From the NCBI RefSeq assembly GCF_902167145.1, contig NC_050099.1:238092588-238156587 (forward strand): a stretch of DNA of 64,000 nt. The letters run 5' to 3'. Under the pieces are notes generated by a model. That model saw only the letters and a list, made by a program, of their open reading frames with translations. It had not been told where the DNA came from and did no database searches. Position numbers and translations under genes: made by a program. Below are positions 35,662 through 46,530 of this stretch, piece after piece (positions within the stretch are counted from its first letter, which is position 1; the number at the start of each line of letters is the position of its first letter). The DNA comes from Zea mays (Eukaryota; Streptophyta; Magnoliopsida; Poales; Poaceae).

Positions 35662-38600
35662 ATTGATGCCAACACAAACCAAAGCACATATATAAGAGCA
35701 TAATTGAACTAGTTTGCCTAAGGTAAGTGCAAAGATTGCTTGGAATTAAACCAATATTGATTTCATAAGATATGCATGAATGGTTTGCTTCATTTTTAAC
35801 ATTTTGGACCATGCTTGCACCACATGTTTTGTTTTTGCAAACGTTTTGGAAATTCTTTTCAAAGTCTTTTGCAAATAGTCAAAGGTAGATGAATAAGAAT
35901 TTTGAGAAGCATTTACAAGATTTGAGATTTTCTCCCCCTGTTTCAAATGCTTTTCCTTTGACTTAAACAAAACTCCCCCTTAATGAAATCCTCCTCTTAG
36001 TGTTCAAGAGGGTTTTGATATTAATTTTGAAGAGGGTATATCAATTTGAAATTATATCACAAGTAAGATACCAATTTGAAAATACTTCTTTAAAACCAAA
36101 TTGAAAGACTATACCAATTGAAAATTCATCATTTCAAGACCTTTTAAATTTTGAAAAATTGGTGGTGGTGCGGTCCTTTTGCTTTGGGCTAATACTTTCT
36201 CCCCCTTTAACATGAATCGCCAAAAACGGATACTTTGAGTGAAATATAAGCCCTTGTAAGTTGTCTCCCCCTTTGGCAAATAATATATGAGTGAAAGATT
36301 ATACCAATGTGGAGAGGTAGTGTGGAGTGATGACGAAGGATAAATGGTACCGATAGAGTTGAGTGGAAGCCTTGTCTTCGCCGAAGACTCCATTTCCCTT
36401 TCAATCTACGACTTAGTATAGAAATATACTTGGAAACATATTAGTCGTAGTCATGGTACGAGAATAATAAGATATATGCATTTGTACTAAAATGAAAGAG
36501 ATATGATCAAAAGATATGTCAATTAAGCATGATCATAGTTCTATATAATATAGATTGCTCCCCCTAAATATGTGCCTTGATAGGAATACGAATTTTGGCC
36601 TTGAAATGCCAATTGCACATAATGAGGTTGATGAGAACATATCTATACCATACAGAATGTGAAGTGCATTGTGTCCTAGTATAAGTGTGATGCTCATGAC
36701 AGTTTATGCACTTATGAAAGCATGTTATAAGTGTCTTAAGCATTTTCCCTTAAGGATTTCAAAGAGGCTTAAGGACCATCCACCTTTGGAACAAAGGCAG
36801 CTTATCCTCGTTACAAGGTTAAGCTTTAAGCTCTTTGACAATAAGATTACTTCATCCAGTTTTAACAAAGATGCATAAATGCAGGAATGAAATGTTTGAG
36901 AGGTTAAATTAGGTATGAAGCAGGGAAAAATGCATGGACATGCTTTCTCTTCCTTTTATACAAGATATGTAAAGAAAGTACAGAAAAGGAAGATTTAGGT
37001 ATAAGTTTGAATGAAAGGAAGTAGTTTTACCCTTTTGTACCTTCACATAGAGATGCTCTCTTCATTGTGCTTTGTCCTTAGTCTTAGTCGCTTAAGACCT
37101 ATACTCAAGACAATGTATGAGAATATTTTGCACAAGAGAGAGTTCTACAACTTGTGATCCTTTTCTAAGTCATGTTATTATATATCAAGAAGATCACAAA
37201 TTGCATAAATATATCATGAATTCTCCTTTTAACTTAGTGCATATCAAGATAGATGTCGATTGAAATTACCAATTGAAATCAAATTGAAATTGCATGAAGC
37301 ACTAAGAAGCATAAGTGATAATTGAAGTTATTCAATGATCAAACAACAGATGCGATCAAAAGAACAACATAGACATTAGTTTTTTTTAAACAAGCTCAAA
37401 TATAGGAGAATCCAATAGACATGCTACTTTAATATTGAAAGCTACAATTCTTGATAAAGGTGACATTATTTTACCAAGATGGATTGAAATGTAGTAGCAT
37501 GCCTTATGAGAAACTTGTTCTCATACAAGAGACTATATGAGATTACTAAGGTAGCGTGCTAGTCTCAATATAACAAAGATATAGAAATAGGCTCCCCCTA
37601 AAGATATGCATCAAGAATGAAAGAATTGGGTGGTTGCACTCATTTTTAAAGGCAAATAGGGAGAAGCACTATTTATCTTTGATCAAGGCTTATAAGATCT
37701 GCAATAAACAACTTAAGCCTTGTACTCTCACAATGAAAAAGATTTAGAATACTCACAACCACACCATTGATGCTTTTGACAAACTTATTGTCCAAGTAGG
37801 TGTTGTTTCACTTAATGTCTTTCTCTTTCATGTGAGTGTCCTCCCTTTGTAGTTGTTTCTTTTTCCTTCCAAACTTATTGAATATACTCAAGAAAGATGT
37901 TAATAGCACAAGGGAGTAAATGATGAATGATGGTTTCTTTAGATAGAAGAAAAGAACAATTCATCATCCATAAGTCACATAGACATGAAGTAAATTTCTT
38001 AACATTAGTGCACATCAAAAGAAATATGCACTCTCTAAACATTTTGATCAATCACAGGAAATTTACTTCTTCATATTGAATTTATTAATCATTACTTGGA
38101 AGCAAATCAATATGAGAACAAATATAGCAAAGGCATGAAATAGATTCTAATGGATAAGTGCATTAATGAGAATGAGATTGAATGCACATCTTAGCCAATT
38201 TAAGTTTAATAAAGAATCTATTTCTTCACAAAGATATAATTAGAGTGAACAATCATTGATGGGAACTATATTTGATTGAGAAGATGAGTTCCCATACCTT
38301 TGCTTTTACCTTCCTTCCTATGGGTGAAGAGCAACCCTTTGAGGCTTGAGGCTTTAAACTTGCACTCACTCTCTTGTAGATTTCATAAGTGAGCTCAAGA
38401 GAAATGTTAATAGCAACACAAGCACTAGTTTCCCTTTGAGTAATTATTTTGATAAGGAATGGAAAATAGATTACTAAAGCATGGAAACTTTATAATATGA
38501 ACTAGGTTATTCCATGATGCATGCTTAGTTTTTGCTTTAAAAACAAACATAGATAATTCTTTTAAGATTATGGGAATAAATCTAATTCATAACATGGAGA

Positions 38601-39342
38601 GCGATAGATGAAGAAGAATCATATCCAATATAAGCAAGAATCAAAACAACATAATCATTGGATTGACTCTTCCTTTTATGTTAAATTACGCATCTCCACA
38701 AAGAAACATACTAATGAGACTACATGGGTTACTTAGATGCAAGCATTAGTCTCACTATTCTAGTTATAGAGAGAATGTTCCTTTTGTAGATGTCGTAGGG
38801 ATTTGAATTCCTTACATGACATCTTATTCTTTTAGGAACTTGGAACATCTTTCTATATCTAAAATCATGGCAATAATAGGATAATAAGTGTAAAACATGC
38901 CATGAGTTACTTAATATTGTAAAACATGTAGATTGCCATAGTATAGGAATGATGAATATACAATCTACCATATGAGAGGAACTTCTTCAAAGAATGGTGA
39001 TATAATTTAAGGATACTTGAAGTGCTTTATTTTTCTATGTGACTACATAAGACACATAAGAAATGATATTCTAAAATACTTGCACTTAAAAGCATAAATG
39101 TTACCATCCTTTGGCTTTCCTCCATGTTGTAGGTCTTGACTTTTCGGCATAGGATTAATTCTTTATTTCCTACAACATTAATATCTTCCCGAGATGATAT
39201 GAGTTTTGAATATTAAAATAACTTTGGGTCAATCTTGAAAATGTAGATCATTTGAAGATTGATAGCTTGAGTTAATAAGAATTGAATTTACTCCCTCAAG
39301 CATCCCAAAGCTTCATACCATCTCCATCTCCTGCAAAGCTTG
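35662..39342 (-). other. Long non-coding interior of gag-only element
   Basis: About 3.7 kb of AT-rich sequence replaces pol. Frames are short and unrecognisable. Extra polypurine-like CTCCCCCT runs (plus strand) occur near 35932, 35970, 36199, 36268, 36560 and 37589. Around 36110-36250 it shares phrases with the 3' tail of the Ji-like element (GCCCAAAGCAAAAGGACCGC on the minus strand), so the tail is homologous even though pol is missing. Confidence 0.75.
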
Positions 39343-41226
39343 TCAAGCATGTTTTGGTACCCATCTCTTGATGGGTCCATTAAGGTTAGTTAACAAAGAT
39401 CTAGGAACCCAAATGTCCTTTGTGCTAGCGCTTGGCAAATTCATTGCCTTTCTAGCACAAGTTGCAATTTTGGGTTGCCTAGTTATATATGAATCAAATG
39501 ACAAGCTATGAGTGGAGGAGTTACCAATGGGACAATCATTGCATTGATGTCCCTTTTCCCGGCATGTGTAGCATAGGCGTTTTCCAAGTTTTGAAAATTT
39601 CTTCTTTCCTTGTTTGTTACTTGCTACATGGTTAGTAAAAACTTTCTTTTCTAACCCTATGCCCTTTTGTTTTAAATGGGGACAAGATTTAATAAAGTGT
39701 CCCTTCTTTGAACATTTAAAACAGAGTTTATCATCCTTGTTAATAATCAAGCCATTTTTAATATAGGGACATGATCTAATCAATTTCACCTTTTCAAAGC
39801 ATTCACTACACCTCTTATTTCTATTTGTAAGAAGTGTGACTTGATTATTACCTTGGATGTTACCTTTTATGGAGGCATGGTTGAGGCTTTTGGAGGCGGT
39901 ATTGATTTTCTTCTTTTGCTTCCTCCTCTTAGCAATCCTCAAGTCCTTGACATTTTCTTCAAGGGATTTAGTGCACGCCACGGTTGTTCCCGTCTCAAGC
40001 TTCTTCACCATGTGATCACGGTTATCTTGAGAAGGTTGAGCAATGCATTTCCCTTTTAGTTGTGTCAAGCTCCTTATTAGCCTCTCATTTTCTTCTTTGA
40101 GCTTTTGATATGTATCATCTTTTGTTCCTGCAAATTCTAGCTCAAAGGAAGATTTGCTTGTCGACGGACAACAAGCATTAGCACATGGTAATATAGTTTC
40201 TATTTGAATACATGTGCATGATTGAGGTTGTTGGGATTTTAAGTTTTCTATCACAACCTCATGAGTAATATTTAATATGATATGATCATCCATAAGATTT
40301 TCATGAGAGCATAGGAGCATAGCATATTTTTCTTGAAAAGCTAGATTTTCAACTTTTAGCTTTTCTACTTGGTCCTTAAGCAAGGTATTCCTATTTACTA
40401 ATTGAGCGATACAATGTAAAGCGTTATCTTGCTCAATTGAAACAGTTTCATACCTTTGGACCAAATCAACATGAGAGCACTTTAGCTTCTCATGTTCTTT
40501 AGTCAACTCGTCAAAGTGTAGCATTTTCATGGAGAGAACATCTTCTATCCTTTGACGAGCTTCGCTTTGCTCTCTTGCTCTTTCTAGAAGTTTGAGCATG
40601 ACCGCCTTATCCTCTTGGCTTAGGCGAGCGTAGAGTTGCATGAAGCTTCTTTCTTCCTCCTCATCCTTATTTGTGCTTCCACTATCATTTTCATTAGCCA
40701 CACAACACATGTGGGAATCGAAATGGGAAGACAAACCTTTTGGAGAGGTGGATTCATCGTTTGGTCTCCATCGATCATTTTCTTCTTCTTCCTTGCAATG
40801 GTTAGTATCACAAATACTAAAGGAAGTAGAAGTATCAAATGAACTATCATGTTCAGACTCATTAAATTTGGTTTTAATTCTAGTCCAAATATCATGCACA
40901 TCACAAATAGGTTTATCATATTTTATTATGAAGGCATGATAATCTTCTTTGCTAAGGGATTTGCTTAAGATGTCATAAGCTAGATAGTTTAAGCGAATAC
41001 ATCTTAAATCTTCTTCGGAGGCATTTTCCCTAGCATAGTTAGGAGGAATAATACTCTTGTCTAAAATTTGTTCTAATTGTGGATCTACGGTTCTAAAGGC
41101 ATTTATAACTCTAGTAGACCAAGAATCATAATTAGAATAATCGGAAAGTAATATTTCAAGAGTTACCTCATTGATCTCCTTCGGAGTTGTCTTCTTGTTC
41201 TTTTGGGATCTTCTACGAGCCATCAC
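39343..41226 (-). CDS. Intact gag of the gag-only element
   Basis: A 627-residue open frame, start MMARRRSQKNKKTTPKEI at 41226. Residues about 20-140 resemble a copia gag domain (DYSNYDSWSTRVINAF, LSKEDYHAFIIKYDKP, DIWTRIKTKF). Then come an acidic linker, a coiled-coil-like stretch (about 200-420), and a Cys-rich region with a degenerate knuckle (CSECFEKVKLIRSCP) and two CCHC knuckles (CFKCSKKGHFIKSC near 501, CYTCREKGHQCNDC near 551). The C-terminus has paired WVP motifs (DIWVPRSLLTN … KRWVPKHA), as in the Opie-like and Ji-like gags. No lesion is seen. Survival of gag alone argues for a selected role, probably co-assembly with a helper element's particles. The N-terminal half is quite diverged from Ji and Opie gag. 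Confidence 0.88.
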   Translation of the reverse strand: MMARRRSQKNKKTTPKEINEVTLEILLSDYSNYDSWSTRVINAFRTVDPQLEQILDKSIIPPNYARENASEEDLRCIRLNYLAYDILSKSLSKEDYHAFIIKYDKPICDVHDIWTRIKTKFNESEHDSSFDTSTSFSICDTNHCKEEEENDRWRPNDESTSPKGLSSHFDSHMCCVANENDSGSTNKDEEEERSFMQLYARLSQEDKAVMLKLLERAREQSEARQRIEDVLSMKMLHFDELTKEHEKLKCSHVDLVQRYETVSIEQDNALHCIAQLVNRNTLLKDQVEKLKVENLAFQEKYAMLLCSHENLMDDHIILNITHEVVIENLKSQQPQSCTCIQIETILPCANACCPSTSKSSFELEFAGTKDDTYQKLKEENERLIRSLTQLKGKCIAQPSQDNRDHMVKKLETGTTVACTKSLEENVKDLRIAKRRKQKKKINTASKSLNHASIKGNIQGNNQVTLLTNRNKRCSECFEKVKLIRSCPYIKNGLIINKDDKLCFKCSKKGHFIKSCPHLKQKGIGLEKKVFTNHVASNKQGKKKFSKLGKRLCYTCREKGHQCNDCPIGNSSTHSLSFDSYITRQPKIATCARKAMNLPSASTKDIWVPRSLLTNLNGPIKRWVPKHA

Positions 41227-41257
41227 TTCGAGTTGTTAGACTCAATGTGAAGTGCCT

Positions 41258-41270
41258 AGCTCTGATACCA
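41258..41270 (-). other. Primer-binding site of gag-only element
   Basis: On the minus strand TGGTATCAGAGCT, two bases from the LTR end at 41273. Retention of the site shows the element can still be primed. Confidence 0.82.
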
Positions 41271-41272
41271 AT

Positions 41273-42499
41273 TGAAAGTCGCCTAGAGGGGGGGTGGATA
41301 GGCGAAACCTGAAAATTAAAACTTTATCCCCCAACTAGATCCCTTGATTAGTGGTTAGAACAAGATAAACAATTATCGGAGTATAAAAGCTAAGTCCTTT
41401 GCTTGTAAAGAATGTTGCTTTGAAATAATGCGGAATTGATAATCAATACAACTACTAGATATATGGATAGTAAAGCAAGAAGGCTTAGATGAGAAGAGCA
41501 ATAAGTCAAGTTTCTTTCTTGCGAAGTGTTGCTTCACTAAATGAGAATTTAACTTGAAGCAACACCAAATGATATTGACAAAGAATAGCACAAGAAAACT
41601 TAGAGAAGGAAAAACAAACAAATCACAAGCAATAAACACAAATGACATGGGTGATTTGTTTTACCGAGGTTCGGCCCTCGAAGGCCTAGTCCCCGTTGAG
41701 GAGTCCACTCAAGGACGGGTCTTTTTCAACCCTTTCCCTCTCTCCACCGATCACACAAGGATCGGTGAGCTCTTCTTCTTCTCAAGGATCACTCTCGATC
41801 CCACAAGGACCACCACACTCTTTGGTGTCTCTTGCTAGCTTTACAAGTCTCCAAAACTTTGGAGGAAGTTCAATGGGAGTCAAAACTCCATGCGCAAATG
41901 AACACAAAGATGTAGCACACACTATCTCTCAATGAATCTCACAAGGTGATAGTGCTAAACTCAAATGAGTAGCTCTCTATTGCTTGCTCTCTCTTTTGTG
42001 GCACTTGCGTTGGTTGTAGTGGTCTAGATCTTGTGTATAGGATGGATCAATGAATATATGTGGTTGAGAGGGCTTGAGTATGTCAACTAGATGACTTAGA
42101 ATGTTGCTTGGGCTCCCCCTTTTTGAAGTGGCCGGTTGGGGTGGTATTTATAGCCACCAAACAAAATATGGCCGTTGGAGAAGGCTGCTGGCGATGGGCG
42201 CACCGGACAGTCCGGTGCACACCGGACAGTGTCCGGTGTGCCAGCCACGTCATCCTATCCGTTGGGGTTGGAGCTGGTCGACCGTTGGAGGCTTTGTCCT
42301 CATGTGGCACCGGACAGTCTGATGCACACCGGACAGTCCGGTGCCCCTCTGTCCTTCTGCTCTGACTTCTGCCACGTGTACTATTGCGCACTGTTTGTTG
42401 TCAGAGTCGACCGTTGGCGTGAGGTAGTCGTTGCTCCGCTGGCGCACCGGACAGTCCGGTGTACACCGGACAGTCCGGTGAATTTTAGCGGAGCGGCCT
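41273..42499 (-). repeat. 5' LTR of gag-only element, inner part
   Basis: Collinear with 34010-35236. GGCCT at 42495-42499 is the left target duplication of the Ji-like element. Confidence 0.9.
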
Positions 42500-43786
42500 T
42501 GAAAGGGAATTAGGCTTACACCTAGTTCCTATATATTTTTGGTGGTTGAAGTGCCCAACACAAATCTTTGGACTAACTTGTTTACCCAAGTGTATAGATG
42601 ATACAGGTGTAAAAGGTTCACACTCAGCCAATAAAAAGACCAAGTTTTGGATTCAACAAAGGAGCAAAGGGGCAACCGAAGGCACCACTGGTCTGGCGCA
42701 CCGGACTGTCCGGTGTGTCACCGGACATGTCCGGTGCACCAGGGGGACTCAGACTCAAACTCGCTACCTTCGGGAATTTCCAGAGGCGACTCGGCTATAA
42801 TTCACCGGACTGTCCGGTGTACACCGGACAGTGTCCGGTGCGCCAAGGGAGGTCGGCCTCAGAAACTCGCCAGCGTCGGGAAACTCCAACGGCTCGTCCA
42901 CTATAATTCACCGGACTGTCCGGTGTGCACCGGACTGTCCGGTGCGACTCCAGAGCAACGGCTACTTCGCGCCAACGGCTACCTGCTGTGGCATTTAATG
43001 CGCGCACAGCGCGCGCAGGAGTCAGAATCGCCCATGCTGGCACACCGGACAGCCAACAGTACCTGTCCGGTGTGCACCGGACACCCTGGCGGGCCCACAA
43101 GTCAGAAGCTCCAACGGTTTGAATCCAACGGCATTGATGACGTGGCAGGGGGCACCGGACTGTCCGGTGCACCATCGAACAGACAGCCTCCCAACGGCCA
43201 TTTTTGGTGGTTGGGGCTATAAATACCCCAACCACCCCACCATTCATTGTATCCAAGTTTTCCACTTCCAACTACTACAAGAGCTCTAGCATTCAATTCT
43301 AGACACACCAAAGAGATCAAATCCTCTCCAAATTCCACACAACGCCATAGTGACTAGAGAGAGTGATTTGCTTGTGTTCTTTCGAGCTCTTGCGCTTGGA
43401 TTGCTTTCTACTTTCTTGATCTTTTCTTTGCAATCAAACTCACTTGTAATTGAGGCAAGAGACACCAAACTTGTGGTGGTCCTTGTAGGAACTTTGTGTT
43501 CCAAGTGATTGAGAAGAGAAAGCTCACTCGATCCGTGGATCGTTTGAGAGAGGGAAGGGTTGAGAGAGACCCGGCCTTTGTGGCCTCCTCAACGGGGAGT
43601 AGGTTTGCAAGAACCGAACCTCGATAAAACAAATCTCCGTGTCTCACTTGCTTATTCGCTTGGGATTTGTTTTGCGCCCTCTCTCACGGACTCATTTCTT
43701 ATTACTAACGCTAACCCCAGCTTGTAGTTGTGTTTATTTGTAAAATTCAGTTTCGCCCTATTCACCCCCCCTCTAGGCGACTATCA
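42500..43786 (+). repeat. 5' LTR of Ji-like element
   Basis: It starts TGAAAGGGAATTAGGC and ends GGCGACTATCA. U3 carries eight or more CCGGAC/GTCCGG palindromes (42703-43175) and CCAACGG or CAACGG motifs near 42883, 42956, 42974, 43111, 43125 and 43192. A TATA box follows at 43217. Confidence 0.94.
43206..43236 (+). promoter_or_regulatory. Ji LTR core promoter: TATA box inside an 11-bp inverted repeat
   Basis: CTATAAATA at 43217-43225 is flanked by GGTGGTTGGGG (43206-43216) and its exact complement CCCCAACCACC (43226-43236). A CCAACGG motif ends 14 bases upstream. Transcription should start near 43250. The same arrangement is in the 3' LTR and in the left-edge Ji-like LTR. Confidence 0.75.
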
Positions 43787-43788
43787 AT

Positions 43789-43800
43789 TGGTATCAAAGC
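43789..43800 (+). other. Primer-binding site of Ji-like element
   Basis: TGGTATCAAAGC lies two bases past the LTR; it has AAA where the others have AGA, one mismatch to initiator-Met tRNA. Confidence 0.82.
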
Positions 43801-43831
43801 CCGGTGCTTCATTAGAGCCTAACCGCTCGAA

Positions 43832-46516
43832 GTGATGTCGGGAGATCACGCCAAGAAGGAGATGGAGACCGGCGAAAAGCCCACTACAAGCCACGGGAGC
43901 ACTTCATCGGAAGAGTCCCGCACCAAGAGGAAGGAGAAGAAGAAGGACTCCTCCAAACGGAAGGAGAAAAAGTCTTCCTTTTCTCACCACAAAGAGAAGA
44001 AGGAAAAATCTTCTTCACACAAGCCGCATCGGAAAGGCGACAAGCACAAGAGGATGAGGAAGGTGGTCTACTACGAGACCGACACTTCATCAACATCTAC
44101 CTCCAACTCCGATGCGCCCTCCGTCACTTCTAAGCGCCAAGAGCGCAAGAAGTATAGTAAGATCCCCCTACACTACCCTCGCATTTCCAAACATACACCT
44201 TTACTTTCCGTCCCATTAGGCAAACCACCAACTTTTGATGGTGAAGATTACGCTAGGTGGAGCGATTTAATGCGATTTCATCTAACCTCGCTCCACAAAA
44301 GCATATGGGATGTTGTTGAGTTTGGTGCACAGGTACCGTCAGTAGGGGATGAGGACTATGATGAGGATGAGGTGGCCCAAATCGAGCACTTCAACTCTCA
44401 AGCAACAACAATACTCCTCGCCTCTCTAAGTAGAGAGGAGTATAACAAAGTACAAGGGTTGAAGAGCGCCAAGGAGATTTGGGATGTGCTCAAAACCGCG
44501 CACGAGGGAGACGAGCTCACCAAGATCACCAAGCGGGAAACGATCGAGGGGGAGCTCGGTCGGTTCCGGCTTCGCAAAGGGGAAGAGCCACAACACATGT
44601 ACAACCGGCTCAAGACCTTGGTGAATCAAGTACGCAACCTCGGGAGCGTAAAGTGGGATGACCACGAGATGGTTAAGGTTATTCTAAGATCTCTTATTTT
44701 CCTTAACCCTACTCAAGTTCAATTAATCCGTGGTAATCCTAGATATACTAAAATGACCCCCGAGGAAGTTATTGGGAATTTTGTGAGTTTTGAGTGCATG
44801 ATCGAAGGCTCGAGGAAGATCAACGAGCTTGATGATGCCACCACATCCGAAGCTCAACCCGTTGCATTCAAGGCAACGGAAGAGAAGAAGGAGGAGTCTA
44901 CACCAAGTCGACAACCAATAGACGCCTCCAAGCTCGACAATGAGGAAATGGCGCTCGTCATCAAGAGCTTCCGCCAAATCCTCAAGCAAAGGAGGGGGAA
45001 GGATTACAAGTCCCGCTCCAAGAAGGTTTGCTACAAGTGTGGTAAGCCCGGTCATTTCATTGCTAAATGTCCTATATCTAGTGACAGTGACCGAGGTGAC
45101 GACAAGAAGGGGAGGCGAAAGGAAAAGAAGAGATACTACAAGAAGAAGGGCGGCGATGCCCATGTTTGTCGGGAGTGGGACTCCGACGAAAGCTCAAGCG
45201 ACTCCTCCGACGACGAGGACGCCGCCAACATCGCCGTCACCAAGGGACTTCTCTTCCCCAACGTCGGCCACAAGTGCCTCATGGCAAAGGACGGCAAAAA
45301 GAAGGTTAAATCCAACTCCTCCACTAAATATGAGTCTTCCAGTGATGATAATGCTAGTGGTGAGAAAGATAATTTGCGTACTCTTTTTGCCAACCTTAAC
45401 ATGGAACAAAAAGAGAAATTAAATGAACTAATTAGTGCCATCCATGAGAAGGATGATCTCTTGGACTCCCAAGAGGACTTCCTAATCAAGGAAAATAAAA
45501 AACATGTTAAGGTTAAAAATGCTTACGCTCTACAAGTTGAAAAATGTGAAAAATTATCTAGTGAGCTAAGTACTTGCCATGAAACAATAGACAACCTTAG
45601 AAATGAAAATGCTAATTTGTTAGCTAGGGTTGATTCTCATGTTTGCAATGTTTCAATTCCCAACCCTAGAAATGATAATGATGATTTGCTTGCTAGGATT
45701 GAAGAATTGAACATTTCTCTTGCTAGTCTTAGATTAGAAAATGAAAATTTGATTGCTAAGACTAAAGATTTTGATGTTACTATTTCCGACCTTAGAAGTA
45801 AGAATGAAATATTGCATGCTAAGGTTGTAGAACTAAAATCTTGCAAACCCTCTACATCTACCATTGAGCACACTTCTATTTGTGTTAGATGTAGAGATGT
45901 TGATATTAATGCTATTCATGATCACATGTCTTTAATTAAACAACAAAATGATCATATAGCTAAATTAGATGCTAAAATTGCCGAGCACAACCTAGAGAAT
46001 GAAAAATTTAAATTTGCTCGTAGCATGCTTTATAATGGGAGACGCCCTGGCATTAAGGATGGCATTGGCTACCAAAGGGGAGACAATGTCAAACTTAGTA
46101 CCACTCCTAAAAGATTGTCAAATTTTGTTAAGGGCAAGGCTCCCATGCCTCAGGATAACAAGGGTTACATTTTATACCCTGTCGGTTATCCCGAGGACAA
46201 AATTAAGAAAATTCATTCTAGGAAGTCTCACTCTGGCCCTAATCATGCTTTTATGTATAAGGGTGAGACATCTAGCTCTAGGCAACCAACCCGTGCTAAG
46301 TTGCCTAAGAAAACTCCTATTGCATCAAATGAGCATAACATTTCATTTAAGACTTTTGATGCATCTTATGTGTTGACTAACAAATCCGGCAAGATAGTTG
46401 CCAAATATGTTGGGGGCAAGCACAAGGGCTCCAAGACTTGTGTTTGGGTACCCAAAGTTCTTGTGTCTAATGCCAAAGGACCCAAAACCATTTGGGTACC
46501 TAAAGTCAAGAACTAA
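43832..46516 (+). CDS. Gag of Ji-like element, intact
   Basis: An 894-residue frame, start MMSGDHAKKEMETGEK (the second Met at 43835 is equally possible and matches the left-edge copy). Order: Lys/Ser/Glu-rich N-terminus (1-100), LGKPPTFDGEDYARWSDLM opening a UBN2/copia gag domain (about 130-320), CCHC knuckle CYKCGKPGHFIAKC near 400, acidic Ser/Asp stretch (about 450-520), long heptad-rich coiled-coil region (about 520-760) with repeated LRNEN/LRLENEN-type phrases, basic linker and C-terminal paired WVPK motif (CVWVPKVLVSN … TIWVPKVKN). Stop TAA 46514-46516. Gag assembles the particle and binds RNA. It is unusually long for copia, normal for the SIRE lineage. Pol follows in the +1 frame. Confidence 0.93.
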   Translation: MMSGDHAKKEMETGEKPTTSHGSTSSEESRTKRKEKKKDSSKRKEKKSSFSHHKEKKEKSSSHKPHRKGDKHKRMRKVVYYETDTSSTSTSNSDAPSVTSKRQERKKYSKIPLHYPRISKHTPLLSVPLGKPPTFDGEDYARWSDLMRFHLTSLHKSIWDVVEFGAQVPSVGDEDYDEDEVAQIEHFNSQATTILLASLSREEYNKVQGLKSAKEIWDVLKTAHEGDELTKITKRETIEGELGRFRLRKGEEPQHMYNRLKTLVNQVRNLGSVKWDDHEMVKVILRSLIFLNPTQVQLIRGNPRYTKMTPEEVIGNFVSFECMIEGSRKINELDDATTSEAQPVAFKATEEKKEESTPSRQPIDASKLDNEEMALVIKSFRQILKQRRGKDYKSRSKKVCYKCGKPGHFIAKCPISSDSDRGDDKKGRRKEKKRYYKKKGGDAHVCREWDSDESSSDSSDDEDAANIAVTKGLLFPNVGHKCLMAKDGKKKVKSNSSTKYESSSDDNASGEKDNLRTLFANLNMEQKEKLNELISAIHEKDDLLDSQEDFLIKENKKHVKVKNAYALQVEKCEKLSSELSTCHETIDNLRNENANLLARVDSHVCNVSIPNPRNDNDDLLARIEELNISLASLRLENENLIAKTKDFDVTISDLRSKNEILHAKVVELKSCKPSTSTIEHTSICVRCRDVDINAIHDHMSLIKQQNDHIAKLDAKIAEHNLENEKFKFARSMLYNGRRPGIKDGIGYQRGDNVKLSTTPKRLSNFVKGKAPMPQDNKGYILYPVGYPEDKIKKIHSRKSHSGPNHAFMYKGETSSSRQPTRAKLPKKTPIASNEHNISFKTFDASYVLTNKSGKIVAKYVGGKHKGSKTCVWVPKVLVSNAKGPKTIWVPKVKN

Positions 46517-46530
46517 AATTGTTTTGTAGG
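46514..46530 (+). promoter_or_regulatory. Gag stop and splice-acceptor-like site at the gag/pol junction
   Basis: Gag TAA (46514-46516) is followed by AATTGTTTTGTAG with AG at 46528-46529, and pol opens at the next base. In the pol frame the triplet 46527-46529 is itself TAG. A pyrimidine-rich YTGYAG sits at the same distance after gag in the Opie-like and gag-only elements. Confidence 0.5.
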
